DNA of 64,000 nt. Origin: Nipponacmea schrenckii (lineage: Eukaryota > Mollusca > Gastropoda > Lottiidae). The position numbers and the translations under genes were made by a program. Under the pieces are notes generated by a model that saw only the letters and a program-made list of their open reading frames with translations, did not search any database and was not told where the DNA came from. Shown one piece after another: positions 58,501-59,466 of this stretch. Numbering within the stretch: position 1 is the first letter of the stretch; every line of letters begins with the position of its first letter. Where the stretch lies: the NCBI GenBank assembly GCA_030562195.1, contig JAUJPP010000011.1, forward strand, positions 3,968,001-4,032,000, given 5' to 3'.

Positions 58501-59421
58501 AATAGAAATACACAGACAGGCGCCAATGTCATTGCAACAGGATAGCCTCGAACAGATCAAAGGATTAAAATATCAGTTTTATCACGTAAGGGGAAACTGT
58601 TTCAATGAATCTATGCATCTAATCTCATAAATATTTATAACTGAACGCTTCTATTGGTTAACCTAATTTACGTAACGGTGCACACGACAACATAACTGCC
58701 AACAAGATAGACCCCATCATCCAGACCCAGTTATTGACTGTAAGTTTATAGAAAAAGGGACTTGATAACAGTTGTTTTAAATGTTTATTACATGGACATT
58801 TCTGTCAAAATAATGCCCTCTTTTAACTTCTTATACATTTGACGGTTAACCGATAATCTCAAATCAGGCCCGGGTAACCGTGAAATCCTACCCGGAATCG
58901 GTTAACTGATTAACCGTTTCAACACTAGCTGCTGTCCTAGCAAAATTCCCCTCCTTGCACACTGCATGGTGTAGTCTTCATTAGCCGTAAGGTGCAGTAG
59001 GACATACAACTCCATTCATTTCATTTTTATGCTTTCGGCCATCAACCTTTACCTATTCCATAAAAGGCTACTCTTAAGACAACAAGACTATCTCTAATAA
59101 CATTCTGGTGCAAAAGAGTGATGTAAAACTCATTTCATTTTATTATTTTGCTGTTATACTTACTGGTATACTCAATTCATGGAAGGCAACTCTTAAATAA
59201 CTTGGGGTAAAAACTGCATGGATTAACAATTTTACAATTCATAATCCTTCGAATGATTATTTGACCATACTATACATACAATACTTCTAAATTTTTGATT
59301 TATATAACTTATTATATTATCTATATATTTCAGCCCGGTTTTAGATTTATTAAGTTTTAAATCTCATGATATAGCAGAACAGATGACCTTAATGGATGCT
59401 GAACTCTTCCAGAAAATAGAG
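3540..59421 (+). CDS. RAPGEF1: RAPGEF1/C3G-like Rap guanine-nucleotide exchange factor, partial, 14 exons
   Basis: This is the span of one spliced gene; the exons are listed separately. C3G is a cytosolic exchange factor that is recruited by Crk adaptors and loads GTP onto Rap1 and related GTPases. What I see: exons with GT-AG borders and consistent phases give a basic N-terminus, a C3G-like N-terminal region, a Pro/Ser-rich linker with PxLPxK motifs, the REM (RasGEF_N) domain with QEAFLTTYRTFLSP, and the start of the CDC25 domain with SHDIAEQMTLMDAELFQKIE. The order and intervening motifs (for example HAYMQ after the last PxLPxK motif, and DGP-IRGG before the REM domain) agree with vertebrate C3G as I know it. 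About 890-900 residues are encoded here, against roughly 1,080 in the human protein, so most of the catalytic domain is missing off the right edge. Odd points are a one-base frame break in exon 6 and a partial duplication around exons 12-13. Identity is near certain; the exact start is not. Confidence 0.95.
3842..4806. repeat. 23-bp tandem array, about 42 units
   Basis: Units alternate ttgataaatacaaatcaaaa-tca and ttgatcaatacaaatcaaaa-tca. The array starts about 90 bases after the exon 1 donor. It is almost pure A/T and C on this strand. Confidence 0.97.
4807..5830. other. Intron sequence, nothing recognised
   Basis: AT-rich. A fourfold ggtca(g) repeat at about 5745-5765 and two agagggtgta phrases (5455 and 5557) are the only patterns seen. 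Confidence 0.6.
5831..6080 (-). mobile_element. SINE copy, reverse orientation
   Basis: On the minus strand it shows cagatggaacaataaacg, aagatcccttgacagctgg, aaaatttccctcattgcaca and a cttcattaaccaataagg tail. It matches 2295-2555. Confidence 0.8.
6081..7512. other. Intron sequence, mostly unremarkable
   Basis: Contains the polypyrimidine tract at 6690-6780. Otherwise it is unique AT-rich DNA without a supported gene. Confidence 0.6.
6690..6780. other. Polypyrimidine tract
   Basis: About 90 bases are almost entirely C and T on the + strand (cccccaccactctcc…ctccccctcccctcccct). This is a mirror-rich homopyrimidine stretch able in principle to form triplex DNA. No gene is present; frames here are compositional. 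Confidence 0.7.
7513..7938. repeat. 76-bp tandem array, first block (about 5.5 units)
   Basis: Units contain aataccaagaggtttgacca, then aggaccagctggtagaaagg and atccttgtgaacc. The same unit forms a second block at 8368-8722, separated by a ~316-bp spacer that is itself duplicated. Confidence 0.95.
8051..8366 (+). repeat. 316-bp perfect direct repeat, copy 1
   Basis: From ctttataatcaacaggattc to gtaaattgatgctatca this is identical, base for base by eye, to 8874-9189, at an offset of 823. Its last ~75 bases are one unit of the 97-bp repeat found at 10385-11063. Confidence 0.95.
8368..8722. repeat. 76-bp tandem array, second block (about 4.5 units)
   Basis: The units are the same as at 7513-7938, again followed by the spacer sequence. 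Degenerate traces continue into 9190-9330. Confidence 0.95.
8874..9189 (+). repeat. 316-bp perfect direct repeat, copy 2
   Basis: Identical to 8051-8366. The sequence just after it falls into a degraded mixture of the local repeat types. Confidence 0.95.
9190..10384. other. Degraded mosaic of neighbouring repeats, probable low-quality consensus
   Basis: This stretch contains broken pieces of the 76-bp unit (9190-9330), broken 97-bp units (9330-9900) and a degraded counterpart of 11160-11640 (about 9930-10330, for example agaacactaa…ttgtttc and gtacagcg…taaaccaatac). Indels occur every few bases, although the clean parent sequences stand on both sides. No gene is visible. Confidence 0.7.
10385..11063 (+). 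repeat. 97-bp tandem array, about 7 units
   Basis: Each unit has agaattacaggaaccacaga, gaaaattagaatgatgtaaa and ccctgatatacatacaaaca segments. Single or paired units of the same sequence occur at 8290-8366 and 27003-27200 in this orientation, and at 26825-26910 and 28981-29110 reversed. Confidence 0.95.
11064..11935. other. Intron sequence, source of degraded copy at 9930-10330
   Basis: AT-rich unique-looking sequence whose first half has a degraded counterpart upstream. A short triplicated ttggttactattgtca-like motif lies at 11880-11930. No coding or RNA gene is seen. Confidence 0.6.
11938..12268 (+). mobile_element. SINE copy with extra tail fragment
   Basis: Body blocks include gatgggacaataaactcagg, ctacaggctgtgtacgttaa and cacactgcatggcttgtctt, then a tail ending aactccattcgtttcatttc. 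A second partial tail follows from about 12194. Confidence 0.78.
12641..13872 (-). repeat. 40-bp tandem array, about 31 units
   Basis: Units on the + strand read gaagtttgtaatagcttgac followed by attgtgaagatgtataagat. Because 40 is not a multiple of three and units lack stops, long frames appear on the minus strand in all phases. These are repeat artefacts. The same unit, inverted, forms an array at 24429-24658. Confidence 0.97.
14100..14567. repeat. 64-bp tandem array, about 7 units
   Basis: Units contain ctatgtggactctctgaaag, ggatgt(c/t)gagttgacaaac and ctaaataccaaataaacatt. The open frame on the minus strand at 14412-14597 comes from this repeat. Confidence 0.95.
14568..15944. other. Intron sequence with a SINE fragment
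   Basis: Apart from the SINE fragment at 15380-15466 and a G-rich run at 15271-15289, nothing is recognised. Confidence 0.6.
15380..15466 (+). mobile_element. SINE 3' fragment
   Basis: Holds only the 3' half: ttccctcattgcacactgta, tggcattgtccatctttatt and gaagagtaggatgtaaaact. Confidence 0.75.
15945..16180. repeat. Dispersed relative of the 54-bp satellite
   Basis: This segment holds gggaccttattcttgaaacc, gatgattttag-like blocks in forward orientation, and aaaatcatcctaagtta in reverse near its end. It therefore looks like a small inverted-repeat element whose arms resemble the unit of the 201-1572 array. Confidence 0.55.
16324..17240. mobile_element. hAT-like non-autonomous element, 917 bp
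   Basis: The ends are tagggctgt and acagcccta, an inverted pair, flanked by gttacaat on the left and gttacaaa on the right (8-bp target duplication with one mismatch). Inside are a SINE-tail fragment in reverse orientation near 16590-16655 and a short run of about five aaaacggtaac-type units near 16840-16945. Both subterminal regions are rich in tattgcgata or tatcgat motifs. No transposase frame is present. Confidence 0.75.
17453..18590. repeat. 31-bp tandem array, about 36 units
   Basis: Units read aatttatagaaacttatagt followed by (a/t)atgttttaat. Variation is mainly at one a/t position and an occasional gtttgaat. It starts about 210 bases right of the hAT-like element at 16324-17240. Confidence 0.97.
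18591..19810. other. Intron sequence with weak internal duplication
   Basis: The phrases attactcatag…ttgatcaatat recur at about 17395-17430 and 18885-18910. A segment at 18665-18715 resembles 17060-17110 inside the hAT-like element (gacaaccacaat, agtgaaagtagggtaa). No gene is seen. Confidence 0.5.
19811..20106 (+). repeat. SINE-tail tandem array, + orientation (about 5-6 units)
   Basis: Units contain cttcattagcccataaggtg, cagaagagtaggatgtaaaa and ctccattcatttcatt, which is the 3' tail of the dispersed SINE seen elsewhere in the window. Some units include an extra tacaaatattt(t/c)gtct segment. Confidence 0.92.
20261..21450 (-). repeat. SINE-tail tandem array, reverse orientation, ~49-bp period, about 23 units
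   Basis: Units read aatgaaatgaatggagtttt, acatcctactcttctgcacc and ttatggact, the reverse complement of the SINE tail. The centre (about 20815-21000) is ragged. The array faces the + oriented array at 19811-20106 across ~155 bases, so the pair could fold into a long hairpin. Confidence 0.95.
21660..21930. other. C-rich low-complexity stretch
   Basis: Contains a run of about ten C at 21680, and several clusters of tcctccctccctcc and cctatccccc. No coding signal is seen. Confidence 0.6.
21931..23019. other. Intron sequence, no gene seen
   Basis: Contains a short (ga) tract near 22000. Frames of 71-75 codons on either strand lack family features. Confidence 0.6.
23020..23995. repeat. 35-bp tandem array, about 28 units
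   Basis: Units read tgttttgtactttagtgaaa followed by tggtttc(a/g)gaaaagt. The small open frame at 22929-23315 is formed by it. Units become irregular after 23850. Confidence 0.96.
24429..24658 (+). repeat. 40-bp tandem array, inverted relative to 12641-13872, about 6 units
   Basis: Units read atcttcacaatgtcaagcta followed by ttacaaacttcatcttatac, the reverse complement of the 12641-13872 unit. Both arrays sit in the same intron. Confidence 0.96.
24950..25505. repeat. Irregular 14-18-bp purine-rich array (gtgaacagacaaaagaa)
   Basis: The + strand is a run of gtgaacaga with spacers such as caaaagaa, taagagaa and caaggaa. The minus strand is C/T-rich, so it stays open for long stretches. The predicted Leu/Phe/Cys-rich protein of 210 codons on that strand is an artefact of the repeat. 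Confidence 0.9.
25864..26066. repeat. ~21-bp tandem array (gtgatttggtttttggaaat), about 9 units
   Basis: Imperfect units of gtgatttg followed by a T-run and ggaaatagt. Short frames on both strands result from it. Confidence 0.9.
26067..26824. other. Intron sequence, no gene seen
   Basis: AT-rich unique sequence between two repeats. Confidence 0.6.
26825..27250. repeat. 97-bp units in both orientations
   Basis: A reversed unit at 26825-26910 (tgtatcagagacactgatag through gtaattctactaaaa) is followed about 90 bases later by forward units at 27003-27200, which decay after the first. The same family forms the array at 10385-11063. Confidence 0.85.
27251..28127. other. Intron sequence before the candidate alternative exon
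   Basis: AT-rich. A twice-repeated gacaa(t/c)gtttcaacaattta phrase lies near 27610 and 27668. No supported gene or promoter. Confidence 0.55.
28128..28175 (+). CDS. Candidate alternative first coding exon of RAPGEF1
   Basis: An ATG at 28128 opens 16 codons, MGKMKKESVQPSPKKK, running straight into a good donor (AAG|gtaatt). An in-frame TAA lies five codons upstream, so this ATG would be the start. The exon ends in phase 0 and would splice in frame onto exon 2 at 36541. It is lysine-rich like the exon 1 segment it would replace. There is no other evidence, and short ATG-to-donor runs occur by chance in 33 kb of intron. Confidence 0.25.
28220..28400. repeat. Short direct repeats resembling reverse SINE tails
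   Basis: Three or four units of ggagttttacatcctact alternate with ctattctatcgataacaaaa-like spacers. The core phrase is shared with the reverse SINE-tail array. Confidence 0.65.
28401..28980. other. GC-richer intron patch with an unassigned open frame
   Basis: A 117-codon frame spans 28527-28880 on + and overlaps smaller frames on both strands. Part of it (28602-28770) follows an acceptor-like acatcaacag and is clearly less AT-rich than the surroundings. I recognise no family, and two frames look equally protein-like, so I do not call a gene. Confidence 0.4.
28981..29110 (-). repeat. 97-bp unit, reversed, about 1.3 copies
   Basis: Contains tgtatcagggacactgatag twice, 97 bases apart, with the same body as at 10385-11063 on the other strand. 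Confidence 0.88.
29186..29395. repeat. C-rich ~16-bp array (catccaacccgcccac)
   Basis: About 13 imperfect units of ccatccaacccgcccc. The minus strand is G-rich, with closely spaced GGG runs. Proline-rich frames on the + strand (29070-29408) come from the repeat. Confidence 0.92.
29396..29929. other. Intron sequence, no gene seen
   Basis: AT-rich unique sequence between the C-rich array and the 93-bp repeats. Confidence 0.6.
29930..30190. repeat. ~93-bp tandem repeat, 3 units
   Basis: Units contain ttgcttgataaagcttcctg, ttgtgaattg…gttgta and tcttatttatctaaagttac. Identity between the second and third units is high. Confidence 0.9.
30637..30970. repeat. 13-bp array with TGACGTCA motifs
   Basis: Units read ttcagtgacgtca or ttcagtgaggtta. 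Three perfect TGACGTCA palindromes occur at 30654-30661, 30731-30738 and 30812-30819, with tgacatca variants between. Units decay after 30850. Confidence 0.88.
31357..32738. repeat. 29-bp tandem array, about 47 units
   Basis: Units read agagtaatagatgttagaga followed by tatagaact. Some units are 27 bases (tatagact). One break near 32070-32095 and a ragged right end from 32670 are visible. Confidence 0.97.
33095..33537 (+). mobile_element. MITE with attaatgcg motifs, copy 1
   Basis: The element begins ctgtaaggctagaaattaat and ends with the inverted match tagcctaacag, flanked by TA on both sides. The interior contains repeated attaatgcg and gcgatcgca-like motifs near each end. It is homologous to 45884-46295 in the opposite orientation. 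TA flanks suggest a Tc1/mariner-type or similar target preference. No protein is encoded. Confidence 0.82.
33538..34189. other. Intron sequence, no supported gene
   Basis: A segment 33690-33746 has splice-like borders (ctgtctcag and gtgaat), but its phase-0 frame contains TGA, so it does not fit between exons 1 and 2. C/T-rich tracts lie at 33970-34030. Confidence 0.55.
34190..34380. repeat. ~25-bp array (gcacccctatcaaagttttc)
   Basis: About seven degenerate units with (a/c)acccctat and aaagttttcaaggg. It ends in a run of 16 G at 34386-34401. The open frame at 34173-34487 is the repeat read through. Confidence 0.85.
34402..35250. other. Intron sequence, no gene seen
   Basis: Two phrases (catcttcagtcat…aaatgggtacaga at 34514-34562 and catcttcactcat…aaatgggtacaga at 35155-35202) recur about 640 bases apart. 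Otherwise unremarkable. Confidence 0.55.
35251..36196. repeat. 41-bp tandem array, about 23 units
   Basis: Units read aataaataactggacacaat followed by tatatggataacaattacttt. The array ends about 345 bases before exon 2. Confidence 0.97.
36541..36713 (+). CDS. RAPGEF1: RAPGEF1 exon 2: N-terminal C3G region
   Basis: The acceptor is tatatttcag and the donor gtaggt. It encodes 57 codons plus two bases, starting DIDKLHTQLDEMTRTLKF and continuing through LPPTATHVLETVLDVFTVLN. This aligns by eye with the C3G N-terminal stretch containing LPGSASKVLEAILPLV. Entry phase 0 matches the end of exon 1 and also the end of the candidate alternative first exon at 28128-28175. The exon lies just after a 41-bp tandem array. 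Confidence 0.93.
36838..37010 (+). mobile_element. SINE body fragment in intron between exons 2 and 3
   Basis: Includes gtgcacattgaagatccctg, gacagttgag and caaaatttccctcattgcac plus actgcatggc. It ends about 45 bases before exon 3. The small open frame through it is not a gene. Confidence 0.75.
37057..37207 (+). CDS. RAPGEF1: RAPGEF1 exon 3: N-terminal C3G region
   Basis: The acceptor is tatatttcag and the donor gtatgg. One base completes a serine codon from exon 2, followed by 50 codons including SRSKVCQCLARFVRWTDNIL and ending ALSDGIK in phase 0. The R-W-[ST]-D motif and the closing DG-K match the same region of vertebrate C3G (RWSDQV, DGVKELV). Confidence 0.93.
37393..37484 (+). CDS. RAPGEF1: RAPGEF1 exon 4
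   Basis: The acceptor is tttattcag and the donor is gtttgt, which is less canonical than the others. It encodes 30 codons starting ELTQLCIEKIERRKQSPSKS and ending in a serine-rich run, with two bases left over. It continues the DG(V/I)KELxxLxIEK motif of C3G. A 2 kb 37-bp tandem array begins about 65 bases after its end. Confidence 0.9.
37551..39551. repeat. 37-bp tandem array with palindromic core, about 54 units
   Basis: Units read agaagttaagaccctaggat followed by atcctagaaacagtgtt. The core ctaggatatcctag is a perfect 14-base palindrome in most units. Units between 38640 and 39300 are ragged. It fills the intron between exons 4 and 5. Confidence 0.97.
39741..39953 (+). CDS. RAPGEF1: RAPGEF1 exon 5: LPLTxRE motif and first proline motif
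   Basis: The acceptor is ttaatttcag and the donor gtaagt. After one base completing a serine codon it encodes 70 codons plus two bases. It carries LPEIPLTPRERHILSKTSDM, equivalent to the LPLTDREVEILNKT stretch of vertebrate C3G, followed by an acidic segment and SPPPKPPLPQG, equivalent to APPKPPLPG. The proline motif is the first in the linker. Confidence 0.92.
40211..40997 (+). CDS. RAPGEF1: RAPGEF1 exon 6: Crk-binding linker, one-base frame break
   Basis: This is the largest exon, with acceptor tttatttcag and donor gtaagt. It encodes most of the proline/serine linker that Crk SH3 domains bind in C3G. Three PxLPxK motifs are visible: PPPLPEK (40239-40259), PPPLPNK (40625-40645) and PPPLPPK (40967-40987), along with a long serine/threonine-rich stretch. 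The first ~27 codons are in one frame. From at least 40322 onward the coding-like sequence (NSPSTEF, CSPSPRSSSPMGN) continues in the other frame. The phase from exon 5 fits only the first frame, and the phase into exon 7 fits only the second. The simplest reading is one missing C in a C-run (40296-40300 or 40310-40313), probably a consensus error. A real mutation is the alternative. Confidence 0.88.
41738..41992. repeat. 29-bp tandem array, about 9 units
   Basis: Units read taattcagtattcttaacta followed by agtaatctt, with a tttaagtaatc variant. It lies in the intron after exon 6. Confidence 0.92.
42110..42127. repeat. Poly-C run, 18 bases
   Basis: An uninterrupted run of 18 C in an otherwise AT-rich intron. 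Its length is uncertain because homopolymers are error-prone. A matching run of 16 G lies at 34386-34401. Confidence 0.8.
42623..42898. mobile_element. Probable MITE with actgcgtcttagaatga ends
   Basis: The left end reads actgcgtcttagaatga and the right end ttcattctaagatgcagt, an imperfect inverted pair about 276 bases apart. The internal sequence cagtgaacttacctggtg is shared with 44873-45040. There is no coding capacity. It lies in the intron between exons 6 and 7. Confidence 0.6.
43131..43378 (+). CDS. RAPGEF1: RAPGEF1 exon 7: linker after last Crk motif
   Basis: The acceptor is aattttgcag and the donor gtaaga. Two bases complete an isoleucine codon from exon 6, followed by 82 codons. The junction reads PPPLPPKLKH-I-HAYMQMV, which parallels PPPLPEKKNKHMLAYMQLL in vertebrate C3G and is strong evidence for the correct join. 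The remainder is polar, with SYTQPQALESISRHSINFYE and a later SDTSFSSGSPDM. Confidence 0.9.
43427..43610 (+). rRNA. 28S rRNA domain VI fragment in an intron (pseudogene)
   Basis: The + strand contains gaacgtgagctgggtttaga, followed by ccgtcgtgagacaggttag, which is near-invariant large-subunit rRNA sequence. Just before it are aagcgttgtattgttcaccc, and about 75 bases after it tacgagaggaac, the sarcin-ricin loop core. The stretch between the two cores differs from normal 28S. This is therefore a diverged fragment embedded in the intron after exon 7, not a working rRNA gene. It could be an rRNA-derived retroposed fragment or part of a 28S-derived SINE; a tRNA box-B-like gttcgattcc follows at 43620. 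Confidence 0.75.
43853..43977 (+). CDS. RAPGEF1: RAPGEF1 exon 8: serine-rich linker
   Basis: The acceptor is gtttctttcag and the donor gtaagt. It encodes 41 codons plus two bases, starting YMNRQSQGSIISSISDSSAS. I do not recognise a domain. The assignment rests on splice-site quality, codon-like composition and phase continuity with exons 7 and 9. Confidence 0.85.
44020..44583. repeat. ~123-bp tandem repeat, about 4.5 units
   Basis: Units carry catgaccctt(a/t)acatcatt, ctgatttagtctggtgttgt and ggactctaattaggtt. It fills most of the intron between exons 8 and 9 and ends about 80 bases before exon 9. Confidence 0.95.
44667..44841 (+). CDS. RAPGEF1: RAPGEF1 exon 9: acidic segment before REM domain
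   Basis: The acceptor is tttatttcag and the donor gtacgg. One base completes a leucine codon, followed by 58 codons starting EMKRASAPANVNVETILPQE and ending DDVDVSDQLIRKKE. This acidic segment precedes the REM domain as in C3G (DELSLIDHNEIMSRLTLKQE region). A ~123-bp tandem repeat ends about 80 bases upstream. Confidence 0.88.
44873..45040. mobile_element. Partial copy of the actgcgtcttagaatga element
   Basis: This segment shares atatattcatcagtgaactt and acctggtg(a/t)cataaagtaac with 42623-42898 in the same orientation, and a degraded left end (actgtgtcttaacatga). The right terminus is not clear. It begins about 30 bases after the exon 9 donor. Confidence 0.55.
45113..45195 (+). mobile_element. 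tRNA-like SINE head
   Basis: Shows a box-A-like agtggctcagtaagttag and a good box B, gggttcaatccc, about 40 bases later. There is no convincing cloverleaf acceptor stem and no SINE body follows. A similar short head lies at 2941-2975 (cagtggctcagtgagttaat). Confidence 0.5.
45305..45380 (+). CDS. RAPGEF1: RAPGEF1 exon 10: start of REM domain
   Basis: The acceptor is a T/A-rich tract ending aaag and the donor is gtaata. It encodes 25 codons plus one base: GEDGPSIRGGMVDALVVHAT then AAGKT. The DGPxxRGG…LVVHAT signature is the opening of the RasGEF_N (REM) domain of C3G. It ends in phase 1, which fits both exon 12 directly and the candidate microexon between them. Confidence 0.93.
45884..46295 (-). 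mobile_element. MITE with attaatgcg motifs, copy 2 (inverted)
   Basis: The reverse complement begins ctgtaaggctagaaattaat and follows copy 1 (33095-33537) closely through most of its length, including a shared block around gctgattagtaatcaatgac on this strand. TA flanks both ends. It lies in the intron after exon 10, whereas copy 1 lies in the intron before exon 2. Confidence 0.82.
46296..47231. other. Intron sequence, no supported gene
   Basis: A 128-codon frame at 46372-46758 has no recognisable motif and is rich in Phe/Ile as expected from AT-rich DNA, so it is not called. Weak SINE-like words occur near 47000-47030. Confidence 0.55.
47232..47261 (+). CDS. RAPGEF1: Candidate RAPGEF1 microexon 11 (30 nt)
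   Basis: A 30-base segment lies between cttgtgaag and gtaagc. It is open in the phase set by exon 10 and, being a multiple of three with phase 1 on both sides, adds ten residues (GSERDLVNEE) without disturbing exon 12. Skipping it leaves VHATAAGKTEFIYQEAFLTT, nearly the same length as vertebrate C3G at this point, so the segment may be alternative or may not be an exon. It sits just left of the block duplicated at 51690 and is not present in the second copy. Confidence 0.45.
47262..48524. other. Intron before exon 12, left part
   Basis: A short ~20-bp degenerate repeat (gaaaaattggtagattgggc) lies at 47950-48040. From 47318 on, this intron is duplicated at 51690 onwards. No gene is seen. Confidence 0.55.
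48525..48865. mobile_element. TA-flanked MITE with internal short repeats
   Basis: The ends are tggaacgccattaatg and the inverted cgttaatggcgttcca, with TA on each side. Inner inverted similarity (tttctaacagtttc against gaaactgttagaa) extends the arms. The centre (about 48620-48800) is a degenerate run of ~20-bp units around tttttcacgaaac. It lies in the intron before exon 12. Confidence 0.75.
49040..49130 (-). mobile_element. SINE tail fragment, reverse (second copy at 53435-53525)
   Basis: The + strand reads aatgaatggaattttacatc, ttactcttctgcaactaata and aacaccatgcagtgtgcac, the reverse of the SINE 3' end. It is carried along in both copies of the duplicated block. Confidence 0.7.
49279..49450 (+). 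CDS. RAPGEF1: RAPGEF1 exon 12: REM domain core (intact copy)
   Basis: The acceptor is tttttattacag and the donor gtaagt. It encodes EFIYQEAFLTTYRTFLSPKE and then LIEKLLYRFYKFQHATDSKV through LLIRVIDELG, the core helices of the RasGEF_N domain (EAFLTTYRTF is the family hallmark). It ends in phase 2. The donor is followed within ten bases by a 54-bp tandem array. A damaged second copy lies at 53674-53844. Confidence 0.95.
49461..50620 (+). repeat. 54-bp tandem array in intron after exon 12, copy 1, about 21 units
   Basis: Units read tacatggatgttgatattat, agaattatattacttgcccc and ttattgagtatacc. The period is 18 codons, so one frame stays open (an 18-residue repeat starting MDVDIIELYY). It begins ten bases after the exon 12 donor and is not in frame with the exon, and the exon frame meets a stop at the donor, so it is intronic. 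Confidence 0.97.
50737..50924 (+). pseudogene. Degraded copy of RAPGEF1 exon 13
   Basis: Alignment by eye with 55534-55722 shows the same acceptor (ttttgcag), the same donor (caacgtaagt) and shared blocks such as ggattctaagg and aattatggaccaatta. Numerous indels, A/T-run changes and stop codons destroy the frame. It sits at the end of copy 1 of the duplicated block, after the first 54-bp array. Confidence 0.85.
51002..51652. repeat. 27-bp array, first field, broken by an exon 13 relic
   Basis: Units read acaaacttagttaatattgt followed by tctgtta, in blocks at 51002-51370 and 51536-51652. A degraded exon 13 tail lies between them. Confidence 0.95.
51372..51486 (+). pseudogene. Third, heavily degraded relic of RAPGEF1 exon 13
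   Basis: Within the 27-bp repeat field a stretch reads like exon 13 again: …gatctaaggag…, then aatgaaaaatgtaaca, then cattaacagaatgttcttgg followed by gctcaaca. These match the order of gattctaagg, gaaaaatgtgaaca and aatcagaatgtg…ctgggctcaac in 55620-55722. The 27-bp repeat resumes after it, as it does after the intact exon. Coordinates are approximate. Confidence 0.6.
52918..53258. mobile_element. Second copy of the TA-flanked MITE
   Basis: This is the counterpart of 48525-48865 inside copy 2 of the duplicated block, with the same position and orientation. It differs at scattered sites (for example cgttcaatat against cgttccatat at the right end), as does the rest of that copy. It is not an independent insertion. 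Confidence 0.75.
53674..53844 (+). pseudogene. Second copy of RAPGEF1 exon 12, one-base deletion
   Basis: This is almost identical to 49279-49450, with matching acceptor and donor, but one A is missing in the AAAA run of the SPKEL codons and a C is changed to T further on. The deletion throws the frame into an early stop, so the copy cannot replace exon 12. It belongs to the duplicated block 51690-55790. It is either a true partial duplication or an unpolished duplicate contig segment. Confidence 0.85.
53855..55425 (+). repeat. 54-bp tandem array, copy 2, about 29 units
   Basis: This is the same array as 49461-50620 but longer and with systematic changes (agaaattttattac in place of agaattatattac; agggttaaaa in early units). 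Units at the right end resemble copy 1 more closely. It ends about 100 bases before the intact exon 13. Confidence 0.96.
55534..55722 (+). CDS. RAPGEF1: RAPGEF1 exon 13: end of REM domain (intact copy)
   Basis: The acceptor is attattgcag and the donor gtaagt. One base completes a glycine codon from exon 12, followed by 62 codons plus two bases: AMELDDEVVKRLMDLVYELL, then LVLARILRKKVIEKCEQ and a polar tail ending NQNVSLGS. This aligns with the LxxLMELVxRLV…LARVLRKNILDK segment of C3G. Only this copy of the exon is open; degraded copies are at 50737-50924 and 51372-51486. Confidence 0.95.
55798..56509. repeat. 27-bp array, second field, about 26 units
   Basis: Near-identical units of acaaacttagttaatattgt plus tctgtta. 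It starts about 75 bases after the intact exon 13 and is interrupted at its right edge by the TTAA-flanked MITE. Confidence 0.97.
56514..57716. mobile_element. TTAA-flanked MITE interrupting the 27-bp array
   Basis: The 27-bp array stops at cttagTTAA, and after 1,203 bases resumes at TTAAtattgttctg. The element begins aggaataataagcttt and ends aaagcttattatccct, a near-perfect inverted repeat, so TTAA is the likely target duplication, as in piggyBac-type elements. Longer subterminal inverted similarity includes a ggccgccat block and tgacgtcac…tcgtagatag near both ends. Both arms carry TGACGTCA (56697-56704 and 57543-57550). Small open frames near 57128-57393 look fortuitous. The family assignment is tentative. 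Confidence 0.8.
57721..58140. repeat. 27-bp array resuming after the MITE, about 15 units
   Basis: The array restarts in mid-unit (tattgttctgttaac) at the MITE border and continues with near-identical units. With 55798-56509 it forms one original array. Confidence 0.97.
58177..59033 (+). mobile_element. SINE split by a hAT-like MITE
   Basis: The left part (58177-58262) has gccctgtatgctacaggctg and aatgatccctcaacagttgg. The right part (58928-59033) has cctagcaaaattcccctcct, tgcacactgcatgg and aactccattcatttcatttt. The interruption is the 665-bp element with its 8-bp duplication, so the SINE is older than that insertion. Confidence 0.85.
58263..58927. mobile_element. hAT-like MITE inserted in a SINE, perfect 8-bp TSD
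   Basis: The element starts tagtgttgaaacggtta and ends with its exact reverse complement, taaccgtttcaacacta, giving 17-bp terminal inverted repeats. It is flanked on both sides by gctgctgt (58255-58262 and 58928-58935). Removing it and one flank restores the usual SINE sequence (ctgctgt followed by cctagcaaaatt). Eight-base target duplications are the hallmark of the hAT superfamily. No transposase frame is visible in the 665 bases, so it is non-autonomous. Confidence 0.88.
59334..59421 (+). CDS. RAPGEF1: RAPGEF1 exon 14: start of CDC25 catalytic domain
   Basis: The acceptor is tatatatttcag and the donor gtattc. One base completes a threonine codon, followed by 29 codons, PVLDLLSFKSHDIAEQMTLM and then DAELFQKIE. 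The (H/D)IAEQ(L/M)TLxDAELFxKI motif marks the first helix of the RasGEF CDC25 domain. It ends in phase 0. A 3.1 kb 47-bp array begins 45 bases later, and the remaining catalytic exons are not in the window. Confidence 0.95.
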
Positions 59422-59466
59422 GTATTCTTTTATATTTTACATTCATTGTCTACTGGAAGGTTTTCC

